Below are positions 50,701 through 59,125 of a stretch of DNA of 64,000 nucleotides, one piece after another. Source of the stretch: Varanus komodoensis. Lineage: Eukaryota; Chordata; Lepidosauria; Squamata; Varanidae. A program made the position numbers and the translations under genes. Below the pieces are notes generated by a model, which made no database searches, had not been told where the DNA came from, and was given only the letters and a program-made list of their open reading frames with translations. Position 1 is the first letter of the stretch, and every line of letters begins with the position of its first letter. The stretch lies in assembly GCF_004798865.1 (NCBI RefSeq), contig NW_025335568.1, positions 49,579,058 through 49,643,057 on the forward strand, written 5' to 3'.

Positions 50701-53700
50701 TTTGGCTTGACTTCTATGAGTATTTAATTCCAAAATCCCAAAGCTGCAATAGAAAAATGCACTACCTCTGATTCAGAATTACATTGTACATGATGTATAG
50801 AAACACAAAACATTAAATGTTTTATATTGTGTTGTCCATGCTTTGATTTGCTCAAAGAACTTCGGTAATTGGGCATAGACATGTAATAATGAAATGAAAT
50901 GCATGTGTAGGTTCATATAGGGTGGGAAGCTCTTTTCGGTACAGGGAACCCTTGATTCTTGACACTGGTACATCTGAACAACCTAATAGGACTAAGGTGG
51001 CCACATGTTCTACTTAAGAGGAGACTAACTTGTATTTGAAGTCTTCTCTATTTCAGGTATGGCGAGCTGTTCTCACACATCAACTCTCATCAGCCCCAGA
51101 CAGGACGGCCAATTGTCAGGGATGGTTGGCATAGCTGGGTAATATTTGGAGCCACACTTTCCTGATTCACATTCTATTTAAAAGGCTACCTAGTCCTGGT
51201 CAGGTTGAAGGATCAAGAGCCATAAGATGGAAGAGCAGAAGCTTTTGAATTTGCCCACTGTTTCTTCCTGGTTTTTGGCAGTGTGTTTTGGCAGTGTGTT
51301 TTATTCTCTTTTCCTTTGGTGATGTGTTAATAGCCACCCTGACTAATAAAGCTAATAAATAGGGGGAAGACTAAGGTATGGATGTGCCAGTGAGGAGATG
51401 GTCTCTAGCATTTCAATCAGATGAAGTTTCAAAACCATTTTCTAATGCAGAAATCAACAGTGGAACTGACCAAACCATGGATGACAAGTTAGGGTTAGTT
51501 TAGTTCAAAAATGGGTTTAATTTAGAAGATATTACTATATTAATCATATAGTATAAGGTGCAAAGTGAAAATATAAGTCAAAATAAGGCACAATTCCAGT
51601 TGACAGTAGCAGAAAACCAAGTAATAATAGAAGATGCTAAGAAGATAGAACCAAATTAGCAGCTGGCAGTTAAAATGGAAAGAAGAAATGGACATAGAAA
51701 CCTTATGTCAAGCTTCTAGAACTAACAGTAAGAAAAGAACTTTGCCAGACATGCGGGATTTTACTGAAGGCAAGCAAAGAGAAGGCATTGAACATCTGTG
51801 AAGGATTAAAAGCCATAATGGATTAAGCACTTGAAGAAACTTCTGTGCAGGCCAAAGTTCGCATCACCCACAGGATTCCCACTTCTAAAAGGAAAGAAAA
51901 GGCATTACCAAAAATGAATTGAGATTTTATTGTTGTTACAATTATTACTAAAAATGCAGATCATGCCAGTGGAAAGTGGCCAGCCATGGAGAACACGCAG
52001 AGGAAAACTTCAGAAGCACAACGCCAATATTCAGAGCACATTTCCAATCTGAAAGGAAGAGCATTGCAGTATAATTGGCTTTACTGTTGTGTGTCCTGAC
52101 ACAACTTTAGATTTATTAAACAATATTCAGCAATGTTTACTGGTGTTTCCCATTTCTTAGAAGTCTGGGTTTCCCTAAAGGGCAATCAGTGTTGGATACT
52201 GCTTTTGTAATAGCTCAAAATACCAATAACTGCCGGCTGTTTGAATTCAGCTTGGATGAGAATCATCCGCACAAGTCTACAGAGAAGAAACTTAAATAAA
52301 TTTCCATTATTATTTTTGTTCTCATGGTGACAGGACAGACTCCCCTCTCAAGCTGTGTGCTTAATTCAAGATGAAGAGAAGGGAGTTGTGCCCATTCCCA
52401 GGATCCAAAAAAAGGGCACTCATTGTGAATATTGAGTTTCAGTCTTCTGTCTCTGCCTTCCTTTAGCCAATAAAATGATTAATTTTAGGAATTAATAAAA
52501 TATTCTAGCCATCATGGTACTTTTTCTAATTTTCAAAGACTTGATACTCTAAGCTCAAGAAATTATTGAGGTGGGAGAGCAAGCAGTTCTGTATATCTAG
52601 ATGATAACTGGATAGAAAGCCATTCACTGACTTGTGCAACAAAACAGAAGCATAAATATTGGCGTTCCCTTTTGTGATCACTCTGTTTTTACAGTTTTAA
52701 TTGTCATAAATCTCCCCAGAAAAATCTTGAAATTTTAATTTCCTATCCTAAATATACTGAGAACATTTTGGTGAAGCTGCCTTTCCTTCTTCATACCCTA
52801 TTTGCAGGACAATTCTCAAGAACATCTGTCCTGTACAGATTACAAAGGGTCAGTGGAAACATGGTGGAGAATCTTATGGCAGGCCCATTCCTTATGACAT
52901 ATTCAGCCTATCCATGCACCAAATAAAGGACACTTTCTACATGGAATCTGGAACCCTGAAAAAGTCACCAATTGCAGAGGGGAGGACCTATCTGCATGTA
53001 CTTGTAAAGAAGTTCAGCTGAAGTTGTGGGTACTTGGGCTGGGACTGGCCACCATGCTGTTGCAATCCCTCTCACCCTCCCTGGCCCCAAACCACTTCCC
53101 ATGATCAGTAGGGTGGCAACTTATACATTGCCACAAAAGAAAGAAAGAAAAGTAGGCCTAAGAAAAGAAGGTCAAAAAAGACTGTGAGTTTGCAAAAACA
53201 TTTTCCATAAAGCCATTTATGTGTATACATGAGCATCTAGAAATATCTACTTCCACTACAGAAATGCATGCTCCTATGGGGAGGAGGATTGTGAACGTCA
53301 AACTCTGCCTTCTGATGATTCTTGATCTTTATTCTTCAAAGAAATGACAGCTTCAGGAGAAGGACTGCTCACCTTCAAGTTGAGGACTATCCTCTGCAGT
53401 GAAGGATACGAGGGCCATACTAATTCAATGTATTCATTGTTCATCGTCCAAATGGGTGCCCCATGTTTCGACTTGGAGTGTGATGTGCTCTGTGCAAGAT
53501 GGGCAGATGGCAAATGTGTGGGATCTATCTGGTTTTACTAGAATTCCAAGGTCCAGGAACTGGAATCTGGTACAAGAAACATATACTTCAAATTAACCAA
53601 TTCTGAGTCCAGGATTTGTTCTGAGTATTAGATCTGAATGTTCACAGTCCTTCGAGGCAAAGAATCTGTTCCTGGTCGCTACATGCACCAAACCCCATGT

Positions 53701-56700
53701 TGCAAATTTTGCTCATGACATTAGTGTCATTTAGAATAATGGTGGTAGGAAAAGTACTTTTGTTGTTATTGTTGAACAATAACAACAAAAGAAATCCTTA
53801 GTGAACTGCTGAAGATCTGCAGAAATCTCCCTGTGATTCCAGATTTACATCTATCCATCCCTGCAGAATGTTTTCCAGCATTATCATACTAATGACCTTC
53901 CCTAAAACTAGTTTCAGTAGAAGTAGAAGAAGCAGAAATTTGTCCTTATGCCTCTACCAACTTGTACCCACAGCAGCTGCGAGAAAGTGGTGAGAAGTGC
54001 CTCTTCAGTCAGAATGTGGCATTAATCTTTATATTGTTTATCTGAACAGGGACCAGAAGGCCCTTTTGGCCCAAAGGGACCAAGAGGCCCTCAGGTAAGT
54101 TTGATTAACACTACTGATGATTTCTGTGTAATTTGGATTGAAATGTATTGCTTTCCTTAGCCCACTTCTTAGTGTGAAATTATACATTACATATATAGTA
54201 ACGCATATAGCTTGTAGCTTCTGTTTTCCCTTAATTAATCTGAGGTGTTTGGGAGGTTGTTATCCTGAGTGAAGCATATTGGCAGGGGAGGCCTACTGTT
54301 CCCCTTCCCAACAATGATCAGGATGGAAAATTCCCCCACCTTGCATGGCTTTGGGTCTCTGTTCCCTCTCCATATGCTGCAAAGTGGTAAAAGAAACTTC
54401 CTATACCTCTGATTAAGGAAAAGGAGATGCAGGGCATGTGATATAGTCTTACCTGAAAAATCTGTGTCTTGGCTGTACCACTTCAGAGTGCAATCGGAGA
54501 TCATTGGACTTGAATACTCAATCATATGGAAGGAAGGAAGGAAGGAAGGAAGGAAGGAAGGAAGGAAGGAAGGAATCTGCTCTTCCAAGAAAACTAGATA
54601 TTAAGGAAAAGTGTTTAGCTTCTCCTTGGCATGCTGCTTTCTCTGCAGATATAGATTGTAGATATATGAAGGAGCTTTCAGTCATGTGAGCGGTGTATTC
54701 CTGCAGTCCAAGATTATAGCCCAGGCATGCATATCACCTTAATGTCCTGAGCATCAGTTGCTTTGTTTTGTTTTTTGCTCCTGACATTTCCTGCCAGAAT
54801 TTTAGATAGAATTAAAATAGAGGTGTGAAAGGAATAAAGTCCTATATTTAAGTGAGATATTAGAAATGAATACATCACCAGGGTCAAACAACATGTTCCT
54901 AAGAAATGTTTAAAAACTCAGTGTAAAACTTTTGATCATCTAATAACAGAATGGATCTTAGCATGAAAATGGACCTCCTTTATGGAGGTTTAGAAAGTAT
55001 CTGGAAAGGAACTAGAAAATTGCAGACTCGTCAGCCTAGAATCTGCCCCAAGGAAGTTGTTTGAAAGCATTATTAAATGCTAAGAAAAGGCCACATTTGT
55101 AGAAGAACATTTCTTGCTGAAGGCAAATCAGCATGGCTTTACAAATGGAAAATTAGAGATCAGGAACGAAAGTGAAAATAGAACTCCAAGTTTCATAAAG
55201 TTATTAGCAATCTATAGCTGTGCTGAGTGAAATTCCTAGTTGGGAACGCGTGTACTCCTGCATGCCTGACAAACGGCAAGTGATGTTGGGTGTATGAGCT
55301 GCTTGTGCGCTTCCTTGAGGCATCTGGCTGGCCTCTGCTGGATTCCAGCTGCTGGTCCTTGGTCCAATCCAGCAGGACGCTTATGCCTCAGTAGTAAAAG
55401 TAGCATCCGGCCCTTTGTATTCTAGGAACTCCGGCAATGAAGAGTTTTCTGTGGTTCTGTTCTTAAACAGTACAGATGTTTGTCTCTGTCATTCCTTCTG
55501 AGTACGCTGAGTTCTGCCATGCGCAAGGGAGCCTACAGTCCATCTCTTGGCCGACAGGCATGCCTCAGTGCTCTGTTCTGCAGCAACAGAGCTTAGCTTG
55601 AAGTAGAACTGTGAGAACATTTTTGCCTTCGCAGTGGAATTGCTGACCCTGCCTCCCCTGCCAATTCTTTAGCTTACATGCCTGTACAAAAATGTGTACT
55701 GGCACATATTTTGCTGCAATTAGGAGGTATTCCCATGGTCGATACCATATTGCTGCTGCAACAGTTTGCAAAGGGTAGCTGTGTTAGACAGCAAAGCTGA
55801 CACAGAATCTCGTGGAATCTTAAGGACTTACAAGTTTACAGAATAACGCTGAGTCTTTCAGGTGCCACACTGGACAGGTCTGGTGATATGACAGGAAAAT
55901 TAAACAGAATAGCCTACACAGTGTCATCTGGGGACTGTTCTCTCTAGCTGCTGCTGCTGCTAATAGTAATACATGTGCATGGCACTTTGCAAAGGCCTTT
56001 CCTGCAGGGGTTTTGCAATCAAACGCTAAAGATGAAGGAATCAGCAAAACAGTGGGAGGGAAGCACAAATAGGGGTAAATAGGAGAACAGTGTGCAATTA
56101 TTTTAGTTATGAGCACTTTGACCTAGCTACAGTAGGGTCTTGGGGCTTGGGCCATCCTTCCCAACCTGTTGCCCTCCAATTGTGTTGGATTACAAGTCCC
56201 ATCATGCCAGCCAACATGGTTAATGGAATTGATGGGGGTTGTAATGCAACACATCTGGAGGACACCAGGTTGGGGAAAGCTTGCCAAGGATGTAGCCTAA
56301 GCTCCATGGAAAAGGTGAGTTTGAAGGAGGGATTTCAAGGTAATGGGATGAGACCTGAGATATGCTGAGAAAAAAGCAACCCAAAGCACAATCCTTTGCA
56401 CATTTAGACAGAAAACATTGGCTGGGGCATGTTTGGACCTGTAGATTTTTTCTGCATAGAATTGTGCCTTAATCTGATGTATGATCTTCTTTTAAATGCT
56501 TCTATACATTTCTCTACAGCCTCAGAAATGTATGGAAGCACTTTTAAAGAAGGTTCTATTATTCTGCTTCTTATTTAGCTTTGGTTTCTTTATTAATCAT
56601 ATGTTTTTGATCCTGCTTATTTTTAATATATTTAATAGAATGTTAATATAAGAATAATATGATCATACAATATGCTAAGAAACTGAATGACATGCACATG

Positions 56701-57491
56701 CTTTTAAGCCTTATACTAAACTCATTATTTCCCGAGGGACTGTTAGTTCGATTTGGATAAGATTTTTTTTTTTTTTTGTTATGAATGTTTCCTCTGTCTT
56801 TATTGTCCTAATTTCAACTCAAATGCTACAGAGCTTTAGGGAAATTATACTGTGGGCTTCTCTGAGTCATTTATTGTGTGCTCATGCAGTTCCTTCTTAC
56901 CCTTTCGATGTTTTCATCCATAGGGCCGGTCCCATGTTTTATAGCCATTTCTGGACCTTCCTTTATAGCGTGGAAAATCCACTATTAATTTTCAAACTTG
57001 GAATAAACCAGAAGGAAAATCTCATATATTGTAATTCTGCTACAGTTCAGCTATTTCATGTTGCTACCTTGCGGTTGGATAATAGAATATGAAGAAAGGC
57101 AGATGAAGACAAACCCGTGGAGCGGGAGGGCGTGGAATCAAAAACGGTTTGTGTAAGGGATGCACTCTTCATCCAAAGAAAACAAGAAAAAGCCTCAGTT
57201 AAGTAGTGAGTTAAGAACCTCATGCAGAGAAACCCTGCAAAGCAAGTTCCACCAGGGTGAAAGATAAACAACTCTGAATGAAAGACAAGACAAGGAATTC
57301 ATATGATCCTACAACTATTGTTATTGTAAGGATGCACACGAAAGGATGCAACCTATATTTATAGGTTGGTTTTTGCTGCTGTACTTAACATGTCTGTTGG
57401 TAGCACACAACACTCTCGTCTTCCATTTTACAAACAGGGAATGACTGGCCCTCCAGGTGAGCCTGGTCCAAAAGGCATTCAAGGAAATAAG
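32593..57491 (+). CDS. COL28A1: Collagen type XXVIII alpha 1 chain, 5' part
   Basis: Coding exons seen: 32593-32716 (signal), 36517-37073 (VWA), 39576-39596 (ATLSDEQ), 44972-45025, 45783-45836, 47723-47764, 49009-49035, 49981-50025, 54050-54094 and 57438-57491. They join in one frame to 341 residues and the gene continues past the window. Order and text follow human COL28A1 as I recall it ([29 protein letters not shown]). Collagen XXVIII is a secreted, von Willebrand A-containing collagen found around basement membranes, with many short imperfections in its triple helix. Domains expected later are the remaining helix, a second VWA and a Kunitz domain. The cysteine-rich hinge [10 protein letters not shown] comes just before the helix. 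All collagen exons are phase 0, begin with a Gly codon and are 54, 54, 42, 27, 45, 45 and 54 bp. Introns are 0.8-5 kb and full of repeats. Confidence 0.95.
33185..33825 (+). mobile_element. CR1/L3 LINE, end of ORF2 and 3' UTR
   Basis: The text has the standard run of CR1 3' ends: GCAACTAAAATGATGAAGGG, TTCTTTACACAGCATAGC, AACAAGAGATTGGACAAATG, GAATGCTGGGCTAGATGG and CCCTTGGTCTGATCCAGAAT. It is 5'-truncated and non-functional. It sits in COL28A1 intron 1 in the gene's own direction. Confidence 0.8.
33830..34180 (-). repeat. L2 LINE fragment, minus strand
   Basis: The minus strand reads [18 protein letters not shown], which lines up with [19 protein letters not shown] in the young L2 at 43360-43420. 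Text such as AGGCCCTCTTGCAGC and ACTGGACCAGAAGC is the usual reverse-complement L2 wording. A C-terminal piece of ORF2 only. Confidence 0.65.
34480..34745 (+). repeat. CR1 3' end scrap joined to family A palindrome
   Basis: 34548-34640 reads GGGGGCCATCTGTCAGGGAT followed by a GATGCTGTAGTTG and TGGATTAGATTAAC, the CR1 3' end. 34643-34745 reads CATTCTCCAACCTGATGC...GTTGGGGAAGGC, the arms of a family A palindrome. The palindrome sits where the last bases of the CR1 should be. Confidence 0.55.
35995..36112. mobile_element. Palindromic MITE-like repeat, family A
   Basis: TCCTCAACCTGGTGCCCTCT on the left, TTTGGAGGACACCAAAAGC on the right, with a GATGATGGGG centre. Non-coding, COL28A1 intron 1. Confidence 0.55.
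36517..37073 (+). CDS. COL28A1: COL28A1 exon encoding the first VWA domain
   Basis: 557 bp between CCTGTACAG and GTAAGC; it adds two bases to the open codon and then 185 codons. The metal-binding (MIDAS) residues of a VWA domain are all present: FILDSSES (DxSxS), the Thr in [10 protein letters not shown], and MTDG. Closing residues are [13 protein letters not shown] whole VWA domain in a single exon is unusual for many collagens but is what this reading frame shows. VWA domains of collagens mediate protein-protein binding in the extracellular matrix. Confidence 0.93.
38840..38965 (+). repeat. LINE-type 3' tail scrap
   Basis: ACACCACTTTGTGAGATTTG followed by GAAAAGTGATACATAAAG has the general layout of LINE/SINE tails in this genome. 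The family is unclear. Confidence 0.3.
39576..39596 (+). CDS. COL28A1: COL28A1 21-bp microexon
   Basis: TTATTTTCCAG precedes and GTAAGT follows a 21-bp block coding ATLSDEQ. It keeps phase 0 on both sides, linking the VWA exon (ends RNQL) to the hinge exon (starts CGKSC). The splice sites are strong and the frame fits, but such a small exon rests on those alone. Confidence 0.75.
40240..43788 (+). mobile_element. Nearly full-length L2 LINE
   Basis: A GC-rich 5' part (to about 40810) is followed by an ORF2 with an apurinic-type endonuclease ([20 protein letters not shown] near 40816; [12 protein letters not shown] near 41218; [13 protein letters not shown] near 41420) and a reverse transcriptase ([20 protein letters not shown] near 42252; [19 protein letters not shown] near 42420; [20 protein letters not shown] near 42526; the catalytic YADDTQLYL near 42795). 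The C-terminus ends [12 protein letters not shown] at 43643. The tail reads GTGAGCCGTCCCGAGGC, then a TATAAAAACTTTAAATAAAT end. Lesions: a frame shift in a G run near 40925-40935, TAG at 41984, TAG at 42614, TGA at 42664 and a frame shift near 42690. Exact 5' end and target duplication were not found. It is recent compared with other LINE copies here, but no longer autonomous, and lies in a COL28A1 intron in the sense direction. Confidence 0.9.
43793..43975 (-). repeat. Old interspersed repeat, CR1-end related
   Basis: TGTAGCCAACCAGGTCCCAT, AGAAGCCCAGAAGCAGGAC and TGCACCCTC are the wording of a common reptile repeat that also occurs at 45580-45725. The L2 tail at 43788 runs straight into it, so the L2 probably landed beside or inside it. 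Confidence 0.5.
44972..45025 (+). CDS. COL28A1: COL28A1 hinge/first collagen exon (54 bp)
   Basis: TTCACCTCTAG precedes and GTGAGT follows. It codes [18 protein letters not shown]: three cysteines likely to form interchain bridges, then the first Gly-X-Y triplets. Confidence 0.88.
45326..45420. repeat. Interspersed repeat, family C (CAATGGG type)
   Basis: AGTCCAACTAAAGTAATCCC, AAAACAATGGGACAAATTAG and a mirrored end. It resembles the block at 48700-48835. These are common short reptile repeats built around CCCATTGAAATCAATGGG. Non-coding. Confidence 0.45.
45580..45725 (-). repeat. CR1-end related repeat
   Basis: AACTGTGCTGGTTCAGACTA, GGCCTATCCAGTCGAGCATT and GAAACCTACAAGCAGGATG, ending ACTGGTATTCGGAGG. 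The first part is the reverse complement of a CR1 3' end (TGGTCTGATCCAGC). Old copy. Confidence 0.5.
45783..45836 (+). CDS. COL28A1: COL28A1 collagen exon (54 bp)
   Basis: Between CTCCCTCAAG and GTATAT. Codes six uninterrupted Gly-X-Y triplets, [18 protein letters not shown], highly charged as in human COL28A1. Confidence 0.9.
47723..47764 (+). CDS. COL28A1: COL28A1 collagen exon, 42 bp, one Gly missing
   Basis: Between TTTGCTTCTAG and GTATGT. Codes [14 protein letters not shown] (14 residues). The human segment as I recall it is [15 protein letters not shown] (15 residues), so the third residue pair lost a Gly codon and the helix has an interruption here. The length stays a multiple of three and the frame is intact. 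Confidence 0.88.
48058..48285 (+). repeat. tRNA-derived SINE with intact A box
   Basis: TGGTGAAGTGG at 48065-48075 fits the RNA polymerase III A-box consensus at every fixed position, and GGTCCAGATCC at 48108-48118 is a B box with small changes. The body (CAGCTATGAAGCACCTTGGG, TTGGGCTAGTCATTGG, CTTCACAGGGC) matches the copies at 9181 and 30045. The tail GAGATATAAATGTGATG resembles L2 ends. The best-kept SINE in the window. Confidence 0.75.
48700..48835. repeat. Interspersed repeat, family C
   Basis: TGGGTTGGACTCAGACCAAG, TAAACCCATTGAAATCCC, then TTGATTCAATAGGTCTACTC and AATCTGGATCAAACCC at the end. The halves are roughly mirror-complementary, as in the partial copy at 45326. Confidence 0.5.
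49009..49035 (+). CDS. COL28A1: COL28A1 collagen exon (27 bp)
   Basis: Between GGAAAACAG and GTAAGA. Codes GSTGYKGDK, identical to the human stretch as recalled. The acceptor has a weak pyrimidine tract (TTTGTCTGGAAAACAG). Confidence 0.88.
49981..50025 (+). CDS. COL28A1: COL28A1 collagen exon (45 bp)
   Basis: Between ATATTTGTAG and GTAAGT. Codes [15 protein letters not shown] with the conserved in-helix cysteine. Confidence 0.9.
50026..53756 (+). other. COL28A1 intron, largely unrecognised
   Basis: AT-rich intron with a (CA)n-like stretch near 50636-50670 and short AC-rich runs. No coding exon with collagen triplets was seen, which fits because the flanking exons are adjacent in the human protein. 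The block 51110-51365 has some features of an old inserted element but could not be assigned. Confidence 0.4.
53757..53791. repeat. Perfect 35-bp palindrome
   Basis: CTTTTGTTGTTATTGTT (53757-53773) and AACAATAACAACAAAAG (53775-53791) are exact inverse complements around a single G. It lies in a COL28A1 intron, about 260 bp before the exon at 54050. Confidence 0.9.
54050..54094 (+). CDS. COL28A1: COL28A1 collagen exon (45 bp)
   Basis: Between TTTATCTGAACAG and GTAAGT. Codes [15 protein letters not shown], five Gly-X-Y triplets. Confidence 0.9.
54528..54575 (+). repeat. (GGAA)n microsatellite
   Basis: Twelve uninterrupted GGAA units. Length and purity suggest it is polymorphic. GGAA arrays can bind ETS factors, but nothing else here points to a role. 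Confidence 0.95.
54840..55400 (+). repeat. CR1/L3 LINE, decayed fragments
   Basis: 54850-55165 keeps reverse-transcriptase wording of CR1 (ACATCACCAGGGTCAAACAA, GAAAATTGCAGACTCGTCAG, AAATCAGCATGGCTTTACAA). 55310-55395 keeps the 3' end (GCCTCTGCTGGATTCC, TTGGTCCAATCCAGCAGG). Many breaks; probably remains of one or two old copies. Confidence 0.6.
56150..56285. mobile_element. Palindromic MITE-like repeat, family A, best copy
   Basis: Left arm CCATCCTTCCCAACCTGTTG, GGATTACAAGTCCCATCATG; right arm GATGGGGGTTGTAATGC, ACACCAGGTTGGGGAAAGC. Arms of about 60 bp pair around ACATGG. Non-coding. Confidence 0.7.
56385..56475. mobile_element. Palindromic MITE-like repeat, family B
   Basis: CACAATCCTTTGCACATTTA and AGACAGAAAA on the left; GATTTTTTCTGCATAGAATT and GTGCC on the right. 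Shorter centre than the copy at 61553. Confidence 0.55.
56763..56779 (+). repeat. Poly(T) tract
   Basis: A run of about 17 T in the COL28A1 intron. No flanking element recognised. Confidence 0.8.
57438..57491 (+). CDS. COL28A1: COL28A1 collagen exon (54 bp), last in window
   Basis: Between ATTTTACAAACAG and GTAAGG. Codes [18 protein letters not shown]. No further collagen exon was found between here and 64000, so the next intron exceeds 6.5 kb. Confidence 0.9.
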
Positions 57492-57844
57492 GTAAGGTTC
57501 CAGCATAAGACATCATTTTACCGGTGGAACCTGCCACAAGGTATTGCAGCTTGCCGCTCTTGTTCAGGGCTCCAACCAACCAGCGCTGCTCTTTTCCAGA
57601 TACTCCATTCCATTCTCCATTTGGCTATCTATGGTCTTTGAGCCTGCTCAGTGCTCATCTAGCCATTCTAGGGGGTTTGTCTCCCACAGTAAGGCCTTTT
57701 TTCCCCTTGAAAGTGTCTGATTCTAATTCTGGGGGATACGCCTGCATATTCTCGTATTCCCCCAAGTGTGGTGATAACTCCCTCTTGTGTGTGGACGGTG
57801 TTATTTTGGGTACCATAAAAATCAGTGCTTAAAGGATAAGTTTG

Positions 57845-57889
57845 CTCTCTCTCTCTGTGTGTGTGTGTGTGTGTGTAGAGAGAGAGAGA
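57845..57889 (+). repeat. (CT)n(GT)n(AG)n compound microsatellite
   Basis: Three adjacent dinucleotide runs: CT, then about ten GT units, then AG. Confidence 0.9.
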
Positions 57890-58739
57890 CAAAAAGAGAG
57901 CGCTTTACTTGTTTGGCTTGTTTTACACTATTTATAGAATTCCAGGAGCATGACTGTGCTTGCAAACATGGTGTACACATGCCACAATTTCTTGCAAAGT
58001 TGCCACTTCTTTGCAGGCACCGTGACAGCACATTCAGCACAGAAATTACCATGGGGGATGCCTCTGCTATAGAACAATGAAATGCAATGTTCTGATCACA
58101 GAAAGCTGTGTAAGCTCTCAAAGGGGCTTTCACAGCCTTTCCAATTTTCATACTCTTGGGTTTTCTCATGCAGCATTACAAACAGCCTTTGATGTGTGAT
58201 GAAGTTTCAAATGCAGTTTGTGATGTAAGAAAGGGTGAGTGTGTTGCCATCAAAGGGGGCAACAGGGCTGGGCATATGGTTTTCTGCAGCCTAAACATTT
58301 CTAGGTCTTGTTATATCAAATGCATTGAGGTCAAAGGGTTTTCCATAGTCATCAATCACAGGGTCCGTAGCTTAACATCACTGTACTATGCTACTCATCC
58401 TATCTGTGCATTGAATAGCTAAATATTTATGAATGTAGGGGCTGATGTTAATGATACTATTTTGCATTTGACTGTCAAATCACAGGAGGCCCAGTGAATG
58501 ATGCTTCTATTGCACTATATGTGGGTGTTCATTATTTGAAGCATCCTGACCTGGTTTCTGGGGCAACCCGAACATTTGAAGACACACAGGAATGAATTCA
58601 TATGTGGAAAATATTTGTTGCAGAATCTTGGCCTCACTGATGCCTTTTCTTTGCCTTTATTTATCTCATTTTTTGTTTGCCATTCTTTGTATGAATCTCA
58701 GCAGCATGGGTGTGGGGAAAAATGTCAAAACTTCTGTTT

Positions 58740-59125
58740 CTTCTAAATATAATGGCTTGGGTTCAAATTCTTCTACGAGAGCCATCCCTCGGGGAAGCGA
58801 GAGGGGTGGAAAATAGGCAAAGGGCCTTTTCTATTCTTGCCTCCCATCTCTGGAACTCCCTCCATAAGGAAATTTCCCTGGCACTATCTTGCTTTTTGGT
58901 GCCAGGCAAAGATGCACCTTTAAAATAAAAATTGATACCTAAGCCCTTTGTACTGATGAACCTTTTTATATTGGTTTTTGTATTGTTTTTAAATGTTATG
59001 TTTTTATTCTTTTATTGTTTTTAAATGTTATGTTTTAATTATGTGAGCCACCTAGGGAGGACATTTTGGCCATTATAGGAGGCATATGAATATGTGGATA
59101 AATAAATTCAGGCACATGCAATGGA
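58740..59125 (+). repeat. L2 LINE, end of ORF2 and 3' tail
   Basis: 58745-58925 reads REPSLGEARGVENRQRAFSI then LASHLWNSLHKEISLALS, which corresponds to the end of ORF2 in the young L2 ([20 protein letters not shown]). The tail has TGTGAGCCACCTAGGGAGG and CATATGAATATGTGGATAAA. 5'-truncated copy. Confidence 0.75.

Noticed and set aside
51110-51365. Block beginning TGTCAGGG with a TATA-like and an AATAAA-like signal, resembling an old long terminal repeat
   Set aside because: No matching end, target duplication or internal region was seen, so it cannot be told from plain intron sequence.
53298-53596. Overlapping 65-71 codon frames on both strands
   Set aside because: Short, no homology, and no splice sites that would join them to COL28A1.
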